DNA of 64,000 nt, from contig CAWIMW010000002.1 in the NCBI GenBank assembly GCA_963837365.1, forward strand, positions 1,054,001 through 1,118,000. The letters are read 5' to 3'. The DNA is from CAWBXL01 sp963837365. Its GTDB lineage: Bacteria > Acidobacteriota > Terriglobia > Terriglobales > Acidobacteriaceae. The notes beneath the pieces are model-generated. The model did no database searches. It was not told where the DNA came from and saw nothing but the letters and a program-made list of their open reading frames with translations. Shown here in pieces: positions 19,377 through 28,900 of this stretch; the stretch's first letter is position 1; the number at the start of each line of letters is the position of its first letter. Both the position numbers and the translations under genes were made by a program.

Positions 19377-20729
19377 CTAACTGACTGGAAGCATCCGGGC
19401 GGTGAAATGGCGGAGGAAAGGAGCTTCATATTCAATTTTCAATCCCCGGATTTTGTCGCGGCTATTCCACACTTCCAAGATCACTTCCACCACGTAGTCA
19501 ATGTGGCTCTGCGTATAGACCCGCCGCGGGATGGCCAGCCGCACCAAATCCATCTTGGCCGCTGCCCCGAACATCAGCGTGCCAATCTCCACGGAACGAA
19601 TGCCTCCCTCGAGATAAAGTTCAGCCGCCAGTGCAACTCCTGGGAATTGTTCTGGAGGAACATGCGGCAAAAACGCGCGCGCATCCAGATAAATCGCGTG
19701 CCCGCCGGGCGGCTGGACGATCGGTACGCCACGTTCTGCAATGTGATTGCCCAGATATCCGGTCGAGGCAATGCGATAGCGGAGATAATCTTCCTCTAAA
19801 GCTTCGTGCACGCCTACGGCAATCGCTTCCAGGTCTCGCCCAGCCAGCCCGCCATAAGTGGGGTAACCCTCGGTGAGTATGAGCAGGTCTTTCTCCTGCT
19901 GGGCCAGCAAATCATCGTTGGTACAGAGAAAACCACCGATATTTGCCATGCCATCTTTCTTCGCAGACATGGTGCATCCATCGCCGTAGCGAAACATCTC
20001 CTGCGCAATTTGCTTGGGCGTTTTGGATTCGTATCCCTTCTCGCGCAGCTTGATGAAGTAAGCATTCTCGGCGAAACGGCAGGCGTCGAAGTAGAGCGGA
20101 ATGCCATGCCGGCGGCAAACCTCACTCACCTGCCGGGCGTTTTCCATCGAGACCGGCTGCCCCCCGCCGGAATTGTTGGTCACCGTAAGCATGACCAGCG
20201 GGACCCGCTTGCGCCCGACCCGCGCGATCAGTTCTTCCAGGGCCGCAACATCCATATTCCCTTTGAACGGGTGGACCAGGCTGGGCTGTTTTCCCTGCGC
20301 GATGGGCAAATCCATCGCTTCTGCGCCCACAAATTCAACGTTGGCGCGGGTGGTATCGAAGTGAGTGTTGTTGGGGACAACATCTCCCTTTTTGCACATC
20401 ACGCTGAACAGGATCCTCTCCGCAGCACGCCCTTGATGCGTCGGGATCACATGCCGGTAGCCGAAGATTTCCTGGACCGAGTCTTTGAAGCGGACAAAGC
20501 TCTTGCTGCCGGCGTAGCTCTCATCGCCTTCCATGATTGCGGCCCACTGGTGCGTGGACATGGCGCCGGTGCCGGAATCGGTCAGCAAATCAATCAGCAC
20601 ATCGGCGGCGGGAAGAAGAAAAAGATTGTAGTGAGCGGCCTGGAGCAGGTCTTGGCGCTCCTGCCGCGTAGTCCAACGGATCGGCTCGACACTCTTAATG
20701 CGAAACGGTTCTATGATGGTCCTGGCGAT
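19377..20729 (-). CDS. tnaA: Tryptophanase, with a probable ATC start codon
   Basis: PLP-dependent beta-eliminating lyase that splits tryptophan into indole, pyruvate and ammonia. The PLP lysine is the second Lys of MSAKKDGM. Two specificity positions favour tryptophanase over tyrosine phenol-lyase: Asp in HFDTTR (Thr in the lyase) and Ile in RSVEIGTL (Arg in the lyase). The first standard start (GTG at 20600) would remove the conserved N terminus. In the same frame upstream, RTIIEPFRIKSVEPIRWTTR and YNLFLLPAADVLIDLLTDSG match the family. The only homology-consistent start is ATC at 20727-20729, preceded by AGGTG. That start gives 450 residues and puts the PLP lysine at 258. The gene begins 18 bases after the polysaccharide-fusion gene and is probably in its operon. 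Confidence 0.85.
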   Translation of the reverse strand: MARTIIEPFRIKSVEPIRWTTRQERQDLLQAAHYNLFLLPAADVLIDLLTDSGTGAMSTHQWAAIMEGDESYAGSKSFVRFKDSVQEIFGYRHVIPTHQGRAAERILFSVMCKKGDVVPNNTHFDTTRANVEFVGAEAMDLPIAQGKQPSLVHPFKGNMDVAALEELIARVGRKRVPLVMLTVTNNSGGGQPVSMENARQVSEVCRRHGIPLYFDACRFAENAYFIKLREKGYESKTPKQIAQEMFRYGDGCTMSAKKDGMANIGGFLCTNDDLLAQQEKDLLILTEGYPTYGGLAGRDLEAIAVGVHEALEEDYLRYRIASTGYLGNHIAERGVPIVQPPGGHAIYLDARAFLPHVPPEQFPGVALAAELYLEGGIRSVEIGTLMFGAAAKMDLVRLAIPRRVYTQSHIDYVVEVILEVWNSRDKIRGLKIEYEAPFLRHFTARMLPVS

Positions 20730-20747
20730 CGCGCACCTGCCGGTAGT

Positions 20748-23700
20748 TTAGTGTGTATGGATCACTTCTTGAATTTCCTCGGGAGAATAAGTCACCGCGG
20801 CGGTCCGCTCCAACTTGTCCCAGGCAAATCTTTGGCCCTGCACTGCGCGTTTCAACGTCTTGAACAACACTAAAGAAAACAGTTGCCGGTAAGCAAAGCG
20901 CTGTAACCATACCTGGCTGAGCAGCCAGGCATCTTCAGTGGCATCGGGTTGACGGCGTTCCAACGCAAAGGCGATGGATGAGGTAACAAAATCAATGACC
21001 AGAAAGGCTACAAAGAAAAGAACTAGACGGTGGAAACTTGCCGGATCAGTCGAATCCGGGTGAAACCACTTCTGCACGTAGTACCAGATCGCGCCCACGG
21101 CGAAACCAATGTCAATAAACGGAGAAACCAAGGGCAAAAGAATCTGGAAAATCAAAATGTTCGGCAGCGCTACCAGCCCCAGAACACCTTTGCGCGCAAA
21201 CACCCCACGGTGTTTCCATACTGATTGCAAAATCCCGAACGACCAGCGAAAACGCTGCCGCATTAAGCCATTGGCGTTGACAGGAGCCTCCGTGTAAGCC
21301 AGTGCCTGGTCTTCGTATTCCACCCGCAAGCCGCGACGCAATAGCGCCATGGTGAGATCTGCATCTTCAGCGACGGTATCCACGTGGTAGCCGCCCTCCG
21401 CCAACACTGCGGAAACTCTCCATGCCCCAATCGCTCCCGGTACCACGCTAACCGCGCCCAGTGTGTTCAAAGCCCGCCGCTCGAAATTCTGGCTGGTGAT
21501 GTATTCCAGGGCCTGCCAGCGTGTCCACAGATTCACCCGGTTCCCGACTTTCGCGTTTCCTGCAACTGCGCCGACCCTGGGATTGATGAAATGCGGCACC
21601 AGGCGAGACACAGCATCCGGAGCAATTACCGTATCCGCATCAATACCGACAAATATTTCCTCGTCCTGTAGATGTTTCAATCCGTAGTTGAGCGCTTCAG
21701 CCTTGCCCGCATTGGGCTTGGTCAGGATCAATACCCTGCCCGCAGCCAGTTCCGCGGAAAACGCCTCACGCGCCACCGACAGCGTGGCATCGCTGGACCC
21801 ATCATCAATCACAATGACCCGCATGTCGGGATAAGTGGACGCCAGTGCCGCCCGTACCGTTCGACGGATCACCTTCTCTTCGTTGTATGCGGGGATCAGC
21901 ACAGCCACGCGCGGCCTGTAGGTTGCAATCTTCCCGTCCCGCGCTGTCGTGTGCGTGTGGAAACGATCGTAAAGAGCCAGAATGCCAATGACCAGGAACC
22001 GTCCCGTCATCAGCAAATCGCCGAGCAGGAAGATGTAAGCAATCCCCTTCTGGGTGACATCGAACAGCCAGAATCCAATCCAGGTCAGCGTCGCAGACCA
22101 CAGCTCATTGGGAGGAACCGGCGGCATGACATCGGCGCGTGTCTTGTTCAGCAGTTCGTGGACACTGACAATCTGAAACCCGCGCGCCCGTACGCCGTCA
22201 ATGATGAGCGGCAGGGCGCGGACCGTTTCGCTCCGGTCGCCTCCGCCATCGTGCAACAAAATGATGTTGCCGCAATGCTGGTCGTACAAAGAGCATGGCG
22301 GCAAGTGTGACAATATGTCGGAAGCAATCTCGTCCGCTGTGCGCCTGCGAGGAACATCCACCCAGTCGTTGGGATCCAACTTGTCGCCTACAGTGATGTA
22401 TCCCATCTGCTGCGTAGCTTCCAGCGGCCGGACCTGATCTTCGGTGTCGGGCTCCTGATCGATCGAGTACGGCGGACGAAACAAGACGGTACGCACGCCC
22501 AGCTTCCCGGCAAAAAGCTGCTCGGTAAGATTTAGCTCCAGTTTCGCGAAACTTTGAGAGATGTTGCTGATGTCGGGATGGGTAAAGGTGTGGTTCCCGA
22601 TCTCATGCCCTTCGTGATAAATGCGCGCCGCCAGGTCCGAGAATTTGTCCGCCTCAAGCCCGATGAGAAAAAATGTCGCCGGCGCCTTCTTCTGCTTCAA
22701 TACATCGAGAATTTTCGGCGTCCACGTCGGGTCTGGGCCGTCATCAAAGGTAAGCGCAACCTTGTTTTTGTACGCGCCATACCGGCCGACCCGGTAGGGT
22801 TCGGGCAGCGAATCAAATACCTCATCCGTAATCAGGCCGTTGGCAGGATCAACCTTAATCGAACGCTGTCCGTCATTGGGGCGCGCTTCGACGCGGAGAA
22901 TCTCCCCATGCCCCTCCATGTCCACGTCTTGCCCGGGAGGGACATCCTTCAATTTGTCCGGGGCAGAAGCGTCACCGGGGGCATCCCAAATACGCCACAA
23001 CGACCGGTCTTCTGATCCCAGGCGCCAGAGGGCAAAGGTTTTGATGCCCAACGCCTGCGCCCCTCGCATCTGGTTGAGAGCAGTGACCGCATCCAGGAAC
23101 CAAATATCATGTTGGATATTGCTTTCGTCGAGGTATTTGACGTGGGGATTTAAGCTGTCCCAGTCATAGTCCACGTCGGCATCGGAATCTCGCGCGGCCA
23201 GCCAGGCGTCCTGCACACTCTGGTTTTTGTCTTGCTCATCTTGGGGAAGTTTGCCGCGCCGAGGCTTCTTCGCCCAGTCATATCCGAAATTTCCGATGGC
23301 GCAAAGGAGCTTGTCCTGCGGGATGACCTTTTTCGCGAACTGAAGGTTGCGGATGAACCAGTCCTGCGACGCCACCGGGCCTGGCATACCGCCAGGATAA
23401 TGTTCGTCGTAGTTCATCAGCACCACACCATCTGCTGCGGCGGACACTTCCCGGTAGTTCCACTCGTCATTTCGGGATGGAACGGCAACGTAAAGTTTCT
23501 TGCCTTTTGAGTGCAGGTCTCCGGACAATTCGTGCAACAGCTGTAGATATCCTGGTTGGCCCTTCACAGGAAAGTCCTCAAAGTCCACCATCAGGCCCTG
23601 ATAATTGTCGGTGGCTAGAAACAAAGAAATTTCGTCGCGGAAACGGTCCCGTGCCTGTGGATCATTGAAAAAGCGCGACACATCCACCCAATTCGCGCCG

Positions 23701-24257
23701 TCGAAGTTGTTCACCAGCGGAAAAACCTCGGTGCCGGTTTTCTCCGACTTCAAGAACGGCATCACCTTGTCATCGACGGGCCGCACGGTGCCGTCCTGAA
23801 TTACCTGGAAAAACTTGTTGGTCTGGGAATCTACCCCCTGAAGATCGCCGTCCGGAGTCAACACATGCAACCATTCGGGATAGAGCAAGTCAATCTGCCC
23901 GGCGTGTTCACGCATCGTGGCAAAGCTCGCGGCATCCCAGGAAACATAGAACGCCGCGCGAATGCCTTCCTCTGCATTCAGCTTGACTTGGGAGGGAGCG
24001 GCTTTCGACTTGCGGTGGCTGCGCTTGATGGCCTGGCGCCGCTTTTCTCTGGCCTTTTCTCTTTCGTTTTCTTTCAACGCGTGAAAAGGCTTTTTTTGTA
24101 TGGGAAGGAGCATTTCCGGCAGGGGGTCGCTGCCCAGCATGACCTTATAGCCGAAAAACAGAATGAGAATCCCTACAGCGGCCCCGAGAAGGTCGAAAAA
24201 AGGTCGTAGTCGCTTCCACCGCGCTTGTCGAGGATCGTAAAAAACCGGTTGGGCCAT
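20748..24257 (-). CDS. GH18-like / polysaccharide deacetylase / family 2 glycosyltransferase fusion
   Basis: Membrane protein of 1,169 residues with three catalytic domains. Residues 20-40 form a membrane anchor and 60-90 are strongly basic. Residues 95-430 form a GH18-like barrel (FYVSWDAAS, GLMVDFEDFP with Asp225 and Glu227, VVLMNYDEHYPGG). Residues 495-705 are a NodB-type deacetylase: TFDDGP (503-508), the metal His pair in GNHTFTH (556 and 560), RPPY (594-597) and LLHD (667-670). After a membrane segment at about 722-762, residues 783-1010 are a processive GT2 domain with DDG (818-820), DAD (873-875), ED (964-965) and QRFRW (1001-1005). Further membrane helices follow. The set equals PgaB (deacetylase plus hydrolase) and PgaC (synthase) of PNAG-type polysaccharide export in a single chain. 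Polymer identity is inferred. Confidence 0.9.
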   Translation of the reverse strand: MAQPVFYDPRQARWKRLRPFFDLLGAAVGILILFFGYKVMLGSDPLPEMLLPIQKKPFHALKENEREKAREKRRQAIKRSHRKSKAAPSQVKLNAEEGIRAAFYVSWDAASFATMREHAGQIDLLYPEWLHVLTPDGDLQGVDSQTNKFFQVIQDGTVRPVDDKVMPFLKSEKTGTEVFPLVNNFDGANWVDVSRFFNDPQARDRFRDEISLFLATDNYQGLMVDFEDFPVKGQPGYLQLLHELSGDLHSKGKKLYVAVPSRNDEWNYREVSAAADGVVLMNYDEHYPGGMPGPVASQDWFIRNLQFAKKVIPQDKLLCAIGNFGYDWAKKPRRGKLPQDEQDKNQSVQDAWLAARDSDADVDYDWDSLNPHVKYLDESNIQHDIWFLDAVTALNQMRGAQALGIKTFALWRLGSEDRSLWRIWDAPGDASAPDKLKDVPPGQDVDMEGHGEILRVEARPNDGQRSIKVDPANGLITDEVFDSLPEPYRVGRYGAYKNKVALTFDDGPDPTWTPKILDVLKQKKAPATFFLIGLEADKFSDLAARIYHEGHEIGNHTFTHPDISNISQSFAKLELNLTEQLFAGKLGVRTVLFRPPYSIDQEPDTEDQVRPLEATQQMGYITVGDKLDPNDWVDVPRRRTADEIASDILSHLPPCSLYDQHCGNIILLHDGGGDRSETVRALPLIIDGVRARGFQIVSVHELLNKTRADVMPPVPPNELWSATLTWIGFWLFDVTQKGIAYIFLLGDLLMTGRFLVIGILALYDRFHTHTTARDGKIATYRPRVAVLIPAYNEEKVIRRTVRAALASTYPDMRVIVIDDGSSDATLSVAREAFSAELAAGRVLILTKPNAGKAEALNYGLKHLQDEEIFVGIDADTVIAPDAVSRLVPHFINPRVGAVAGNAKVGNRVNLWTRWQALEYITSQNFERRALNTLGAVSVVPGAIGAWRVSAVLAEGGYHVDTVAEDADLTMALLRRGLRVEYEDQALAYTEAPVNANGLMRQRFRWSFGILQSVWKHRGVFARKGVLGLVALPNILIFQILLPLVSPFIDIGFAVGAIWYYVQKWFHPDSTDPASFHRLVLFFVAFLVIDFVTSSIAFALERRQPDATEDAWLLSQVWLQRFAYRQLFSLVLFKTLKRAVQGQRFAWDKLERTAAVTYSPEEIQEVIHTH

Positions 24258-24328
24258 GCAAATAAAGCCATTTATATCCTAAGCCATTCTCGAGGCAATG
24301 TCAGCTAAGCGGCTGGTATCATTCCGGT

Positions 24329-25702
24329 GTGCGCGCCCTCTTGCGCAGTCATTCCCGCTTTTTCCTGCTTGCAGGGCTGTCCGGTCTGGCCTTGCGACTG
24401 GTCTTCCTGTTTTTCTTTCCGGCAATCACCTCCGACTCATTCATTTACGGTGACATCGCCAAAAACTGGCTCCAGCACGGTGTCTACGGGATAAGCGACG
24501 GGGCGGCAATTATTCCGACCTACATTCGTTTACCCGGATATCCCGCATTTCTGGCTGTGGTCTTCTCTATTTTTGGCATGGAGCATTACCGCGCCGTCCT
24601 TGCGATACAGATATTTGTGGACCTGGCGAGTTGCTTGCTGATCGCCGATATGGCCCGCCGCCTGCTTTCGGACGGTGCTGCCAAGGCTGCATTTCTGCTG
24701 GCGGCGCTGTGTCCATTTTTTGCCAACTATGCTGCTGCCGCATTGACCGAAACGCTGGAGATTTTTTGTACGGTGCTGGCTTTCGATTTGGCGGTTCGCG
24801 GACTGGCAAATTGGCGGGATCGCCGCCTGCTTCCATGGGTTGGATGCGGCATCGCAACCGGATGCGCCATCCTTCTCCGCCCTGACGGGGGATTGCTGCT
24901 CATGGCCATCGCCGGATACCTGGGAGTCATGGTGATCATCTCGCTTATCCGGAGATCACCATCCTCTACGGTGTACTTCCTCCAGACGGGTCTGATGGTC
25001 GGCACTGTCGCGTTGGCTCCTTTAATACCGTGGTCGCTACGCAACCTGCATACGTTACATCGTTTCGAACCCTTAGCCCCGCGCTACGCCAACGCGCCTG
25101 ATGAATTTGTTCCCTTGGGATTTGACCGCTGGGTGCGGACCTGGATGGTGGACTACGCCTCCGTCGAGGAAATTTACTGGGCGGTTCCTGAAAATGCGAT
25201 GGATGCCGGCAAGCTCCCATCCCGCGCATTTGACTCCGGAGCACAGCGACTAGAAACAGAGCAATTGATTGCAGACTATAACAATAAGCTGCACGTCACG
25301 CCCGAACTGGATGCCCGTTTCGCCAAAATTGCCGCCGACCGCATCCGCCAGTCGCCGATTCGCTATTATCTGTGGCTGCCCGTGGCGCGTATCGCCGATA
25401 TGTGGCTGCGTCCCCGCACTGAAATTCTCCCTTCAGATTCCCGCTGGTGGGAATTTAACGATGATCCCAAGTGGTCCGTCTTGGCTGTGGCGTTGGGTGT
25501 AATTAATCTTTTCTATGTCGGTGCGGCCTTTGCAGGACTGGTCAGTGGGCGGTCATTCCCCCTACTTGCGTTTCTGTTGTTGTTTGTCTTGTTGCGTTCC
25601 GCCTTTCTCGGCTCACTCGAGAATCCCGAAACTCGCTATACCCTCGAATGCTACCCAGTGGTCATCTTGTTGAGCTGTCGTGTATTTGTCCCTGAGTCAT
25701 AA
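24329..25702 (+). CDS. GT39-like integral membrane glycosyltransferase
   Basis: Multi-pass membrane protein of 457 residues resembling the GT39 / ArnT / PMT group, which transfer sugars from polyprenyl-phosphate carriers to lipids or proteins on the outer face of the inner membrane. The first helix is followed by FPAITSDSFIYGDIAKNWLQ, with the acidic residue after helix 1 expected for the catalytic Asp/Glu, and then by RLPGYPAFLAVVFSIFG, a common motif in this group. There are about nine to ten hydrophobic segments. The start is GTG at 24329, 71 bases from the divergent polysaccharide-fusion gene; no strong ribosome site is visible. A role in cell-envelope glycosylation alongside its neighbour is plausible but inferred. 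Confidence 0.7.
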   Translation: MRALLRSHSRFFLLAGLSGLALRLVFLFFFPAITSDSFIYGDIAKNWLQHGVYGISDGAAIIPTYIRLPGYPAFLAVVFSIFGMEHYRAVLAIQIFVDLASCLLIADMARRLLSDGAAKAAFLLAALCPFFANYAAAALTETLEIFCTVLAFDLAVRGLANWRDRRLLPWVGCGIATGCAILLRPDGGLLLMAIAGYLGVMVIISLIRRSPSSTVYFLQTGLMVGTVALAPLIPWSLRNLHTLHRFEPLAPRYANAPDEFVPLGFDRWVRTWMVDYASVEEIYWAVPENAMDAGKLPSRAFDSGAQRLETEQLIADYNNKLHVTPELDARFAKIAADRIRQSPIRYYLWLPVARIADMWLRPRTEILPSDSRWWEFNDDPKWSVLAVALGVINLFYVGAAFAGLVSGRSFPLLAFLLLFVLLRSAFLGSLENPETRYTLECYPVVILLSCRVFVPES

Positions 25703-25924
25703 TAAATAAAATCCGGGAAATTGTAGGTTGATTTGTAAAAACTCCCAATATTTGGGATATTAATTCAAAATTTCACAGCAAAACTCTTCTTCACAACAGT
25801 TTTGATTGGTAGTAGGATTGCAAACCTCTATAAACATTGGTCTAGGTTCGCCTTTGTTTCAACGTTGAAGTCTCAAACAACTCAGTTTTTGCAAATTCTT
25901 AAGTTTGTATTTTAAGGAGCCGAC
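25703..25924 (+). promoter_or_regulatory. AT-rich leader upstream of the first Oar-like receptor
   Basis: About 220 bases, clearly richer in A and T than the neighbouring genes, holding the presumed promoter and leader of the receptor gene. The only element I can define is the ribosome binding site AAGGAG at 25914-25919. No confident -35/-10 pair is seen. Confidence 0.4.
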
Positions 25925-28900
25925 ATGCGCACCTCGCACCTAGTCGTTTTCATTTTGACCATTCTTTTATTGGCAAGTCCTCTGTGGGGACAAACGGGCA
26001 CCTCAACCATAACGGGTACGATTTCCGATCAACAAAATCGGGTCGTTTCCGGTGCCACTCTCACGTTGACAAATCAGGCCACCGGCGCAAAACGCGAGGG
26101 TAAGTCGAATGAAACCGGCAACTACATCTTTGACTTCCTGGTCCCAGGCGAGTATCGGCTGGAAGTCGAAGCCAAAGGTTTTAAGAAGCAGACGACTAAC
26201 AACGTGCACGCCATCATAGGTAAGCGGACAGAAACGAACGTCACGATGGAGGTCGGTGCGGCGTCTGAAACGGTCGAAGTCAGTGCATCAGCCAGCGCCT
26301 TCCTGGCCAACACCGAAGACGCCACGCTGGGCAATAACTTCGTCAGTGAGCAGATCACCCAGCTTCCGCTCGAGGCCCGCAACCTTGTTGATCTGCTCAG
26401 CTTGCAGCCCGGCGCAACCCGCGAAGGTTACGTAACAGGATCCCGCGCAGACCAGTCCAACGTCACGCTGGACGGCGTGGATATCAACAATGCGCAAACT
26501 GGTAACGCAGAAATACCGCGCGACACGAACGGCCTTGTAATCGGCGGCCTGGACAATGACCGCGGCGACATCACTACTGGACCGGTCCTGCGGCTTAACA
26601 CCGAGGCCATTGACGAATTCCGGGTTACGACCGCAAATGCGAACGCCAACCAGGGCCGCTCTTCCGGTTCCCAGGTCAACCTGGTTACCAAGTCAGGGAC
26701 TAACGATTGGCATGGATCGGCATTTGAGTTCTTCCGTTCACGAGGATTCACCGCGAACAATTGGTTCAATATCCATTCCACACCTCAAGTAGAACGCACC
26801 CCGTTGGTTCGTAATACCTTTTCTGGATCATTCGGCGGGCCGATTATCAAGAATAAGGCATTCTTTTTTTACAGTTATGAAGGGCGGCGTGATGCCAGCG
26901 GTCAGAGCGTAGCGCGAGTAGTTCCATTAGAAAATCTCGGTCAAGGCGTCGTTAACTATCAGTATTGCACGCAGGTTGACGCAATGACTGGTGAATGCAC
27001 AGGGTCCATCAATACAGATAGCTTAAATCTCTCCCAACTGCAACAGGCTTACAGCGTTGCAGGAATAAATTCAGTGGCAGTCAACGCGTTGGCTGCAGCA
27101 GCCGCAAAATACCCGTCGAACGATACTTCCGTGGGAGATGGACTGAACACCGGCGGGTTCAGGTTCAATGCCCCGACGCCTGTGCATTTAAACTCGCATG
27201 TAGCCAAGTTCGACTTTAACCTGGCTTCCAATCAAAATGTGTTTGTAAGGCTGAACGTCATTCACGATCACCAGCAACAGCCGCAGTGGCTACCCGATAC
27301 GACGGCGCCACAAGTATGGAACCATCCCTGGGGCCTGGCTGCCGGCCATACCTGGAGCATCGGAAGCAATGTGGTCAACAATTTCCGTTATGGCTATACA
27401 CGCCAGGCTTTTGACGATGGCGGTGACAGCTTTGGCAATGACGTTTCTTTCCGTTTTGTTTTCCAGCCGAATGGCCAAACTCACACTCTTTCCCGCATTA
27501 CTCCAGTCCACAACTTCACCGACGACGTTTCCTGGATCCGCGGCAAGCACACCATCCAGTTCGGGACCAACATTCGCCTGGTCAGTAACAGTCGCGTAAG
27601 CTTCGCCAATGCGTTTGATACTGCGATTACCAATCCATCGTTTTACTTAGGTGCGGGCGATCACGTTTCCAATGAATTCCAGAGCTTCCTCGACTCCGCG
27701 GGATTGAATGGCGATGAGGGAAACAGTCAGCGGCTGGAGTCTGCGGTGCAGGTGCAAAACGCAGCCACCGCGCTGATTGGCCGCTTCTCTGAATACACTT
27801 CGAACTTCACCTTCGGCCACGACGGTACCCTTTTGGGCAGCGGTACGCCGACGGCACGTAATTTCGCCACCCAGGCGTACGACACTTACATACAGGATTC
27901 CTGGAAAGTCCGGCCGAACCTCACCGTGACCATGGGGTTACGCTACAGCCTAGAGCGCCCGGTATATGAAAAGAACGGCTTTGAGGTACAACCTGAAACC
28001 CCGCTGAGTACCTTCTTTAATCAGCGTCTGGCAGCCGCGAAACAAGGAATCAACTTTAGCGATCCGATTGTGATAAACAAGTCGGGCCCTGCCAACCATG
28101 GCAAGCCCATGTATAACTGGGACACCAACAACTTCCAGCCTCGCGTTGCTGTCGCCTGGTCGCCTGAAGGCGGAGACGGCTTCTTCGGCCGCTTGATCGG
28201 CAAGGGTGGCCAATCTGTAGTTCGCGGCGGCTTTGCCATTACCAATGACTACTATGGCCAGGCCCTCGCGACAGACTGGGACTTGAACAACACGCTGGGC
28301 TTCACTTCGAGCTTCAATATCAATGCCAATACTTACGACACCACCAACTCCGGCAGTTTGGGCCCACTCTTTACTGGGTTTAGCCAGGATGTCCGGACGT
28401 TGCCAAATGTGGATGTACCGAGCAATCTGGCATTCCCTCTTTCCCAGCCTTCCGATCAGGGAGAACGCATTGAGACTGGGGTAGATTCACAATTGCGAGC
28501 ACCTACCCAATACGTCTGGAACTTTACCCTCGAACGCCAGCTTCCCAAGGGCATGCTGGTTTCAGCTTCCTACATCGGCAGAAAGGGTCGGCATCTGTTG
28601 GCACGACGTGACGTCACAGCCTTTAACGATATCGTGGATCCTCAGAGCAAGGTGGATTGGTACACCGCTGGAAAGACACTGGAGCAGGAGCGGCAAAAGG
28701 GCACTTCGGTAGACTCAATTGCTGCAATCCCATTTTTTGAGAATCTGTTGCCCGCAGGGTTTGCTCAGACTCTGAACGATTTCTTCGAATTACCGTCTAC
28801 CAGCGTTGATACTTGCGGGACCGCGCCTAGCGACCCGGCCATCCAATGGAACCCAGCGTGGTCCAACACCCAGGCTTTCTACGCCTTCAACAGCCGGGTT

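Noticed and set aside
19806..20873. Plus-strand frame of 355 codons antisense to tnaA
   Set aside because: It is long, but opposite a gene whose family motifs and PLP lysine are unmistakable; its composition is not convincing.
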